From JAIVGV01 sp035295985 (GTDB lineage Bacteria; Acidobacteriota; Blastocatellia; Pyrinomonadales; Pyrinomonadaceae): a DNA stretch of 15,265 bases. The position numbers and the translations under genes are program-made. The first letter of the stretch is position 1. Each line of letters begins with the position of its first letter. The stretch is taken from positions 1 to 15,265 of the forward strand of contig DATHBT010000146.1 in the NCBI GenBank assembly GCA_035295985.1, written 5' to 3'. The notes below the pieces were generated by a model that saw only the letters and a list, made by a program, of their open reading frames with translations, was not told the origin of the DNA and made no database searches. Below, in pieces: positions 1-5,667 of the stretch.

Positions 1-2087
1 GGCGAGGTCGCGGCCGGGACGAAGACCGCGCCCGACGGCAACTGCCGCTCGACGGTCTGGCTGCCGAGCTGCAACCCGGCCGCGCCGGGCGGCAGGATCA
101 GAGTCTGTCGGACGATGGTGTCGTTGTAGTCGATGACGAACCAGACGGCCTCCGTGTCGAAGCGCCCGCGGCGTAAGCGGAAGCTGAGATCGTAGTTGTT
201 GCTCGTCTCGGAACTGATCGGGCCGACCGCGACGCCGGAAGAGACGGCGCCGGCGTCGGCGGTCGTGCCGAGGAAACCGCCGAGGGCGCGCGCCTCGGTC
301 GCGGAGACCTGGAAGCCGACGCCGACCAAGCCGAGCGAGCCGAGCGTGGTGATGTTCGGCGAGCGGAAGCCGCGGCTGTAGTTGAAGGCGACGTTGAAGC
401 CTTGGAAGAGCGTGGCGACCGCGCCGGCGCGGCCCGAAAAGTCCGCGGCGCGCAAGGAGTCGTCGGGCCACAGCGGCCGGCCGGAGACTAAGGGCGAGTC
501 GGCCGCGCGCGAACGATACGAGCCGACGTTGTAGCGCAGCGCGCCCGACAGGCGCAGTCGGTTCTGGACGGCCTCGAAGGCGTCCTGCACGTAGAGGCCG
601 GCGAGGATGTAGCGCGAGCGGTCGGGCACGCGCGGGCGCACGATTGCGGTCGCGCGGGAGACGGGATCGAGGTTGTAGGAGCGCGCGCCGACTTTGTCGT
701 AGTAGATGTCGCCGCCGACGAGGAAGCTGTTGCGGAAGGGCAACTGCTTGTCGAGGAAGAAGCTGAAGCCCGTGGTCGTCGTGCGCTCGCGGTCGTGCGT
801 GATCGCGGCGAACGGGTTGCCCTGCCCGCCCTGGTTGACGCGCTCCTCGCGCTGCGCGAGGTAAGAGACGGTGGCCGACAAATTGTCGAAGAAGCCGAAG
901 CCCTGCTTGATGAAGCGGCCGTAGAGTAGATCGAGCTGGAGGTTACGGAGATCGGCGACGAGGTTCCCGTCGCCGCCGAGCAGTTGGTCGTAGCGTCGGC
1001 CCCCGTCCTGGTGGCTGCGCTGGTAGCGGAAGATGAACTGCCGGTCGTCGGCCGGCGCGTAGTTCATGTGGAGTGTCCCGCCGTACTGCGTGAACGCGGT
1101 GTCGGTCAGGCGGTCGTCGCCCGTGATGTTGGAGGGCAGGCCGAGGAAGCGCGTGACGGCCGAGTGCGAGTCGATGCCTGCGCCGGGCCGGAGCGTGTTG
1201 ATGCGGCGGGCGTTCACGTTGAGGAGCGCGCCGAAGCGCCTCGTGCCGTAGCTGACGATCTGGTTCGCGCCGTAGGAGAGATCGGCGCTCGTGAAGTGGG
1301 TCGAGAACTCGCCGTGTATTTCGGGCGTGTCGAAGCCGAACTCGGGCTGGCGCGAGACGAGCTGGACAGTCCCGCCCAGCCCGTCCGATCCGTACTGCGC
1401 CGTGTTCGGCCCGCGCTGAATCTCGACGGCGCGCAGGGAAGACGGCTCGTTCAGGTTGAAGAAGGTGTTGATGCCGCCGCGCTGCGTGGACTGCGTGTAG
1501 CGCACGCCGTCAACGTAAACGCCGACCTCGGTCAGCCCGCGCACGAGCACCGCGCCGACCGTGGGGCTGGTGCGCTGCATGGAGACGCCCACCTCCTCGT
1601 CGGCCACCTGCGCGAGCACGGCCGTGGCGCGCTGCTGGATGCTGCGCTCGGGGATGACGTTGATCTGCTGCGCGACGCGGTCTTTGTCCGTCGCCAGCCC
1701 CGTCTCGGCCGTGACCGTGATCTCCTCGGCCACGCCCGCTACTTCGAGCACGACGGCCGCCTCGGTCGTCGCGCCTGCGGCGACCATGACGGGCGCGCGC
1801 CGCGTGTCGAAGCCCGTGCGCTCGACGCGCAGCTCGTAGGAGCCGGGGTTAATGTTTGAGAACTGGAAGCGCCCTTCCGAATCGGTCTCGGCCGAGCGTA
1901 TCTGCGCCTGCTGCGAGGTGACGAGCCAGACCTTCGCGCCGGCGACCGCATCGCCGCCCGCGTCCCTGACCGCGCCCGTGATCGCGCCTCGCGAGTCCTG
2001 CCGCGCCGACGCCGCGGCCGGGCCGAACAGAGACAGGAAGGCGAGCGCGAGGGACGTGAGCGCGCGGGAGCGTCCGTTGAACTTCAT
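1..2087 (-). CDS. TonB-dependent receptor with N-terminal carboxypeptidase-regulatory-like domain (C-terminus beyond window)
   Basis: An uninterrupted minus-strand frame of about 695 codons runs from ATG at 2087 to the window edge. Seen: a signal peptide (residues 1-28, ending ASA), then a carboxypeptidase-D regulatory-like beta domain (about 33-115; GAITGAVRDAGG, then NINPGSYELRV). A TonB-box-like stretch follows (EEITVTAE, about 121-128). The plug spans about 130-245, with VRGL, VYVDGVRY, and RGPNTAQYGSDGLGGTVQL near 225-243. After that come alternating aromatic beta-barrel strands (for example FNYSRGFRSPN). Family knowledge: outer-membrane receptor energised by TonB/ExbBD, importing siderophores, cobalamin, glycans or similar; the substrate cannot be told here. 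No strong Shine-Dalgarno lies upstream of ATG, but the signal peptide fixes the start. The gene is divergent from the FecR-domain gene and has a structured leader (see 2250-2354). The barrel end and its terminal aromatic are outside the window. Confidence 0.93.
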   Translation of the reverse strand, partial: MKFNGRSRALTSLALAFLSLFGPAAASARQDSRGAITGAVRDAGGDAVAGAKVWLVTSQQAQIRSAETDSEGRFQFSNINPGSYELRVERTGFDTRRAPVMVAAGATTEAAVVLEVAGVAEEITVTAETGLATDKDRVAQQINVIPERSIQQRATAVLAQVADEEVGVSMQRTSPTVGAVLVRGLTEVGVYVDGVRYTQSTQRGGINTFFNLNEPSSLRAVEIQRGPNTAQYGSDGLGGTVQLVSRQPEFGFDTPEIHGEFSTHFTSADLSYGANQIVSYGTRRFGALLNVNARRINTLRPGAGIDSHSAVTRFLGLPSNITGDDRLTDTAFTQYGGTLHMNYAPADDRQFIFRYQRSHQDGGRRYDQLLGGDGNLVADLRNLQLDLLYGRFIKQGFGFFDNLSATVSYLAQREERVNQGGQGNPFAAITHDRERTTTTGFSFFLDKQLPFRNSFLVGGDIYYDKVGARSYNLDPVSRATAIVRPRVPDRSRYILAGLYVQDAFEAVQNRLRLSGALRYNVGSYRSRAADSPLVSGRPLWPDDSLRAADFSGRAGAVATLFQGFNVAFNYSRGFRSPNITTLGSLGLVGVGFQVSATEARALGGFLGTTADAGAVSSGVAVGPISSETSNNYDLSFRLRRGRFDTEAVWFVIDYNDTIVRQTLILPPGAAGLQLGSQTVERQLPSGAVFVPAATS

Positions 2088-2249
2088 CTTCAAGAACCCC
2101 GTCGAATCGGTTTTGCGAGAGCTTAGAACAGGAAGCGCGCGGCGACAAACCCCGCAGGCGATTTCGACCGCGCGGGCCGGGCCGGCGGGCCGCGCCCGCC
2201 CCGAAGCTAAAGCCGGATGAATCCCTCGCGGGCGGGCAACTTCTGGGCC

Positions 2250-2354
2250 AAAAAAAGATTGGCCGCCGGACGTCCCCCAACACCCGGCGGCCACTTTGCG
2301 AAGGCGTCGTCGCCTGTCACCCCCCTTTGCTGACGCGCATCGATGACGGGTGAC
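2250..2354 (-). promoter_or_regulatory. Structured leader with terminator-like hairpin upstream of TonB receptor gene
   Basis: Read on the minus strand. Hairpin 1 has 7-bp arms GTCACCC/GGGTGAC (2354-2348 with 2322-2316) and a 25-nt loop. Hairpin 2 follows with no gap: AGGCG-ACGA-CGCCT (2315-2302). A 9-nt linker (2301-2293) leads to hairpin 3, a perfect 9-bp stem GGCCGCCGG/CCGGCGGCC (2292-2284 with 2269-2261) with a 14-nt loop. Then come AATC and seven Ts (2256-2250). The series ends about 163 nt before the receptor ATG, the layout of an attenuator or riboswitch. The hexamer GCAAAG occurs twice, once in the loop of hairpin 1 and once in the linker. I did not find a cobalamin box or another riboswitch signature I can name. 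Function is inferred; the 4 nt between stem and T run weaken the terminator reading. Confidence 0.45.
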
Positions 2355-2602
2355 GCCTGAGGACGGCCGTGCGCGCCTGTTGTCCCTCCACCCTGACGGC
2401 CCAAGCCATGTGCCGCTCAATGGAGAAGTGCGCTGGTCGCCTCTGCCCTCGCAAAACTCTTTGTCAAACTCGCGGGCCACTCCCCCGCACGGGGCGACGC
2501 CTGTCTCGCGCCCCTTTCGCCGTCCCGCGCCCGCCCCCCGGGCCGCCGGCCTGCCGCTCGCGCCAACGCGCCGTCTCCGATGTTTCGGAGTTTAAGGATC
2601 AG

Positions 2603-2661
2603 ACTTGAGGAAAACTTGAGGTGGGATAAAAAATTTCAGCCGGCGAAATTTTTTTTCACAA
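2603..2661. promoter_or_regulatory. AT-rich palindrome and tandem ACTTGAGG repeat, candidate two-way promoter/operator
   Basis: In an otherwise GC-rich spacer, AAAAAATTTC (2628-2637) and GAAATTTTTT (2645-2654) form a perfect 10-bp inverted repeat around a 7-nt centre containing GCCGGC. Just before it, ACTTGAGG occurs twice exactly 11 bp apart (2603-2610 and 2614-2621), about one helical turn. On the minus strand a possible promoter overlaps the palindrome: -35 TTGTGA (2661-2656), 17-bp spacer, -10 TGAAAT (2638-2633). On the plus strand a weaker TTGAGG (2605-2610) to TAAAAA (2627-2632) pair has 16-bp spacing. Each element matches the sigma-70 consensus only partly, so the promoter reading is tentative; the repeats themselves are exact. 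Confidence 0.35.
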
Positions 2662-2716
2662 AAACTCTCCCGGCCGGCCAAAATTCCGGGCAGAAACTAC
2701 CAGCCGGCCGCACGAA

Positions 2717-2737
2717 ATAGTGTTACCCCTGCACTAT
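2717..2737. promoter_or_regulatory. Inverted repeat ATAGTG-N9-CACTAT, possible operator
   Basis: A perfect 6-bp inverted repeat with a 9-bp spacer lies in the spacer about 280 bp before the FecR-domain start codon. Arm spacing is compatible with a dimeric helix-turn-helix regulator. Six-base arms can arise by chance and no regulator gene is nearby, so this is only a candidate. Confidence 0.2.
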
Positions 2738-3004
2738 CTCGCATGAACCCGCGCCGCCCTCCCGCGCGCCCGCCGCCGGAAGTTTTCCATGAAACTCCCG
2801 CCTCTTTTCCCGCCGGCCGCCGGGGCACGCCCTTTGCTCCGCCCGTTTCCACCCAGATCGGAAAAACCCCTCGCAAACGGTTTCTCTCTCCGGGTTCAAC
2901 CGAAAGGCAGGAACTCCCGACCGGGATTCGGCCGGCGACGCCGCAGGCGCAGCCCCCGATTCCGAACCTGCCACGCCGAGCGTCCGCCCCGAGTCTCTAA
3001 ACGT

Positions 3005-3011
3005 AAGGAGG
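3005..3011 (+). promoter_or_regulatory. Strong Shine-Dalgarno deciding the FecR-domain gene start
   Basis: AAGGAGG lies 8 nt before ATG 3020. It is the best ribosome-binding site in the window. It settles the start against an in-frame ATG at 2789, whose extra 77 codons encode Pro/Arg-rich non-signal sequence. Confidence 0.85.
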
Positions 3012-3019
3012 CGTCCCGT

Positions 3020-5263
3020 ATGCGCCGCGTCACTCTTGCCCTCTCGTCCCTGCTCTCTCTCGCCCTGCTCTTCACGCTTTCTAACGCCGCTTATGCCGCG
3101 GAAGACGACCGCTACAACGACGACGACGGATACGAGGAGACGGCGCGCGTGGCGCGCGTCAGCCTCATCCGCGGCGACGTGAGCGTGCGCCGCGCCGGGG
3201 GCGAGAAGTGGGAGCGCGCGACGCTCAACCTCCCGCTCGTCGAGGGCGACCGCCTCGCCACGGGCGCGGACTCACGGCTCGAAATCCAGATTGACGCGCG
3301 CAACTTCCTGCGCGTCGGCGAGTACGCCACGCTCGACATCGTCACGCTGCGCGAGGAGGGCGTGGCGCTCAGCCTCCCCGAAGGCACGGCCACGCTCCGA
3401 CTCGCGCGCTTCGACCGCGAGCGCGAATACTTCGAGATCGACGCGCCGGGCACGACCGTCGCCGCCGAGCGCGCCGGCCTCTATCGCCTCGACGTGACGG
3501 GCGAGGGCCGCGTCCGCGTCACCGTCCGCGAGGACGGCCGCGCGCGCATCTACAACGAGAACTCCGGCTTCACGCTCCGCAGCGACCGCACGGCCGAACT
3601 CGTCCGCCTCGGCGGCTCGGACGAGTCGGACTGGAATTTTTCGGACGCCGCCTCCCTCGACACGTGGGACACCTGGGTTGACGAACGCGAGCGATACCTC
3701 GCGGAGCGGCTGCGCTACGACGGCCGCGACCGCTACTACGACCAACACGTCTGGGGCGCGGAAGAACTCGACGCCTACGGCGACTGGGTCTCGCACAGCG
3801 ACTACGGCTACGTCTGGCGGCCCCGCACGACCGTCATCAACAACTATTACAACTGGGCCCCGTACCGCTACGGCCACTGGCGACACCTGCCCCACTACGG
3901 CTGGACGTGGATCGGCGACGAGCCTTGGGGCTGGGCGCCCTACCATTACGGCCGCTGGGTCTATGTGAACAATTACTGGTGCTGGGCGCCGCGCGGCTAC
4001 GTCGGCTACCGCAACCGCAGTTGGTGGCGGCCCGCGCTCGTCGCCTTCGTCTTCGTCGCCAGCCCGCGCGGCGAGCACGTCGCCTGGTACCCCCTCCCCT
4101 ACCACCAGCGCGATCCGCACTCGAACTTCTGGCGTCGCGCACTCAACACAGACCGCCAGCGCAAGCCCGACATCGCGAGCCTCAAGGGCACCGGCCCGCC
4201 CTACGCGCGCGCGGTGAGCAGCCTCCCGGCGCGCGAGTTCGGCACGACGGGCCGCGGCCGGCCGGCCGATCAGGAGATCGCGCGCAAGGCGCTCGCGGGC
4301 GAGCCGGTGCGCGGCAAGCTCCCGCTGCGTCCCATCGACGCGCCGGGTGTGCCCGACCCCTTCGCCGCGCGCGAGAAGACCGGTGCACGCGCGCCCCGCG
4401 TCCCCGGCGGCGATGCTGGCGGGCGCACGGACACCGCCGCGAACCCGGCCGCCGCGCCCCTGCGGAGGTTCACGGAGCGCCCGACCGGCGCGGCCAGGCG
4501 GCTGCCCGGCGTCGCGCTCGACGAGGAGCTGCGCCGCGCACGGGTCTTCAACAACCGCGATCCGCTCTTCGGCAAGTCGGTCAAGCCCGCGCCCGTTGAC
4601 GCGGCGAACGGGGGCGAGCGCAACGCGGGCGGCGAAGGCCGCGGCGGTCGCGGCGCGGGCGGCTTTGATCGCGGCGGCGCGGGCGAGGGCCGCCCGACCG
4701 GCGCGCTCGCGCGTCCCACGCGCCCCGTCGGCAACGCGCCGGACTCGAAAGGCGGCGACGCGTTCGACAAGGGCACCCGCGACCGCGTCAAGCCCGTGCG
4801 CCCCGCGACACCCGACGCCGAAGACGCGGGTGAGAAACAACCTAACTGGAAGTCGCAGCCGGTCGAGCGACCGGGGCGGCCGGACTACGGCGGCGGCGAC
4901 GACGGCGAGCGCGAACGCCGCCGCGAGCGGGCGCGACCGGAAGTCCGCGAGGACAAGCAGGAGCGGCCCTACTACAACCCCGAACCGCAGCCGGCCGAAA
5001 AACCCGCGCCGCGCTACGAACGGCCCGAACGCAAAGAGCGGCCCGCCCCCCCGCCGCGCGAGGAGAGGCAGGAGCGTTACGAGCGCCCCGAACCGCACTA
5101 CGAGCGGCCCGCGCCGCCCCCACTGCGCGAAGAGCGCCCCGCGCCTGCGCCGCGCGAGGAGAAGCCCGCCCCCCCGCCGCAGCGCGAGGAGAAGCGTTCC
5201 GCGCCCGAGAAGCACGACGGCCGCGCGCGCCCTTCGCGCGGCAAGCCGCTTGACAACGACTGA
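3020..5263 (+). CDS. Exported FecR-domain / DUF6600 protein with long disordered tail
   Basis: Seen (747 residues): signal peptide 1-27 ending AYAA, then a FecR-type beta domain at about 43-195 (ARVSLIRGDVSVRR, GDRLATGADSRLEIQ, FLRVGEYATLDI). A Trp/Tyr-rich block at about 245-370 follows (AYGDWVSHSDYGYVWRP, YGWTWIGDEPWGWAPYHYG), matching the DUF6600 type often coupled to FecR domains. From about 380 the chain becomes Pro/Arg/Gly/Glu-rich, ending in repeats such as YERPE and PAPPPREE. FecR domains in FecI/FecR systems sit on a membrane anti-sigma factor. Here there is no anti-sigma N-terminus and no internal membrane helix, so an envelope or surface role is inferred rather than sigma control. 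The stop codon lies inside the left arm of a 16-bp hairpin. The divergent neighbour is a TonB receptor. Architecture is secure; function is unknown. Confidence 0.88.
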   Translation: MRRVTLALSSLLSLALLFTLSNAAYAAEDDRYNDDDGYEETARVARVSLIRGDVSVRRAGGEKWERATLNLPLVEGDRLATGADSRLEIQIDARNFLRVGEYATLDIVTLREEGVALSLPEGTATLRLARFDREREYFEIDAPGTTVAAERAGLYRLDVTGEGRVRVTVREDGRARIYNENSGFTLRSDRTAELVRLGGSDESDWNFSDAASLDTWDTWVDERERYLAERLRYDGRDRYYDQHVWGAEELDAYGDWVSHSDYGYVWRPRTTVINNYYNWAPYRYGHWRHLPHYGWTWIGDEPWGWAPYHYGRWVYVNNYWCWAPRGYVGYRNRSWWRPALVAFVFVASPRGEHVAWYPLPYHQRDPHSNFWRRALNTDRQRKPDIASLKGTGPPYARAVSSLPAREFGTTGRGRPADQEIARKALAGEPVRGKLPLRPIDAPGVPDPFAAREKTGARAPRVPGGDAGGRTDTAANPAAAPLRRFTERPTGAARRLPGVALDEELRRARVFNNRDPLFGKSVKPAPVDAANGGERNAGGEGRGGRGAGGFDRGGAGEGRPTGALARPTRPVGNAPDSKGGDAFDKGTRDRVKPVRPATPDAEDAGEKQPNWKSQPVERPGRPDYGGGDDGERERRRERARPEVREDKQERPYYNPEPQPAEKPAPRYERPERKERPAPPPREERQERYERPEPHYERPAPPPLREERPAPAPREEKPAPPPQREEKRSAPEKHDGRARPSRGKPLDND

Positions 5264-5312
5264 GAGGCCGCGCCCCTTCGCGGCCAGACTTCGGACGGGG
5301 CGCGGCCTCTCA
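5261..5312 (+). terminator. 16-bp perfect hairpin spanning the FecR-domain stop codon
   Basis: TGAGAGGCCGCGCCCC (5261-5276) is exactly complementary to 5297-5312, with a 20-nt loop, and the left arm starts at the TGA stop. There is no T run after it, so it is not a textbook intrinsic terminator; it could be a mRNA 3' end stabiliser or processing stem. The loop holds a second copy of CGCGGCC (5279-5285), which can pair instead with GGCCGCG (5266-5272), giving a competing 7-bp hairpin with a 6-nt loop. Confidence 0.5.
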
Positions 5313-5341
5313 GGGGGACGCGCCGAGTCCGCGCGACGAGC

Positions 5342-5389
5342 CGCGCGCGGCGGTTGACACACCGGGGCATCAATCAACCGCCGCGCGCG
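5342..5389 (+). other. Second 16-bp perfect inverted repeat
   Basis: The arms at 5342-5357 (ending GGCGGTTGA) and 5374-5389 (starting TCAACCGCC) are perfectly complementary over 16 bp around a 16-nt loop. It lies 29 bp after the previous hairpin. No T run follows. The outer half is alternating CG, which raises the chance of pairing, but the inner GGCGGTTGA/TCAACCGCC is not low-complexity. Confidence 0.5.
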
Positions 5390-5408
5390 CGCCGCCGCAA
5401 GCGACCGC

Positions 5409-5449
5409 CCGGAAGAACCCGAAGGGTTTGACCAGTCCGGAGGTTTTTT
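5409..5449 (+). promoter_or_regulatory. Two-step stem followed by GGAGG and T6: translation leader or terminator
   Basis: CCGGA (5409-5413) pairs with TCCGG (5436-5440), enclosing AACCC-GAA-GGGTT (5416-5428). The outer arm overlaps the GGAGG (5439-5443) that serves as Shine-Dalgarno for the GTG at 5454. Six Ts (5444-5449) follow. The sequence fits either a weak intrinsic terminator for the upstream transcript or a stem that masks the small ORF's ribosome-binding site. Confidence 0.35.
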
Positions 5450-5453
5450 GACA

Positions 5454-5558
5454 GTGGCCCACGCACGCGCTGTCACACGCCTGGCCCTGCGCGCGCTCGC
5501 GCTCTCGCTCGGCGTCGCGCTCGGCGCTTACCTCCTCGCCCTCGCCGCCGGCGCGTGA
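5454..5558 (+). CDS. Candidate 34-residue single-pass membrane peptide
   Basis: A GTG-initiated frame of 34 codons ends with TGA at 5556-5558, with GGAGG 10 nt before the GTG. The product begins VAHARAVTRLALR and continues as a hydrophobic Leu/Ala/Gly segment (about residues 14-34) after basic residues at 5, 9 and 13. That is the charge pattern of a single inner-membrane helix with its N-terminus in the cytoplasm. It lies between hairpins and before a strong terminator, so it could be a separate short transcript or the tail of the FecR-domain transcript. I recognise no family. In GC-rich DNA a short Leu/Ala-rich frame can be chance; the ribosome-binding site and terminator argue for it. Confidence 0.42.
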   Translation: MAHARAVTRLALRALALSLGVALGAYLLALAAGA

Positions 5559-5582
5559 AGCCGCGCCCGGAAGTCCGCGAAA

Positions 5583-5617
5583 AAAGAGGCCGGCTCAACT
5601 CCTGAGCCGGCCTCTTT
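5583..5617. terminator. Two-way intrinsic terminator between convergent genes
   Basis: AAAGAGGCCGGCTCA (5583-5597) and TGAGCCGGCCTCTTT (5603-5617) form a perfect 15-bp stem with a 5-nt loop. A's precede it and T's end it, so it works read from either strand. It sits 25 bp after the small ORF and 50 bp past the stop codon of the convergent DUF4214 gene, so it serves both. Confidence 0.85.
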
Positions 5618-5667
5618 CCTGTCGTGACGGGTTGCGTCGCGGCGAGCGAGTTACGATCCCTCTCGTC

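Larger units (their letters stand above)
2088..3019. other. 932-bp divergent intergenic region
   Basis: This stretch separates the TonB receptor (minus) from the FecR-domain gene (plus). I see no convincing gene in it: open frames at 2350-2608 and 2207-2404 have no ribosome-binding site, no family signature and overlap each other. It holds the minus-strand hairpin series at 2250-2354, the tandem ACTTGAGG direct repeat and AT-rich palindrome at 2603-2661, and an inverted repeat at 2717-2737. The remainder (about 2740-3000) is pyrimidine-rich leader before the FecR-domain gene. Confidence 0.7.

Noticed and set aside
984..1859. 291-codon plus-strand frame inside the TonB receptor gene
   Set aside because: Shadow frame: the minus strand reads through as a coherent receptor with plug and barrel motifs.
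2350..2608. Two overlapping plus-strand frames of about 80 codons in the divergent spacer
   Set aside because: No ribosome-binding site, Pro/Arg-rich composition typical of non-coding GC-rich DNA, and they overlap each other and the candidate leader of the receptor.
2088..2620. Cobalamin riboswitch before the TonB receptor
   Set aside because: I searched the minus strand for the conserved box and core (such as GCCACTG) and did not find them; the leader is reported only as a candidate structure.
2789..3019. N-terminal extension of the FecR-domain protein from ATG 2789
   Set aside because: The 77 extra residues are Pro/Arg-rich, would bury the signal peptide, and AAGGAGG sits at the right distance from ATG 3020.
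3272..5476. 734-codon open frame antisense to the FecR-domain gene
   Set aside because: G/C-rich third positions leave antisense frames open. It has no start signal and a low-complexity Arg/Ala/Val translation, while the plus frame has a signal peptide, known domains and a strong ribosome-binding site.
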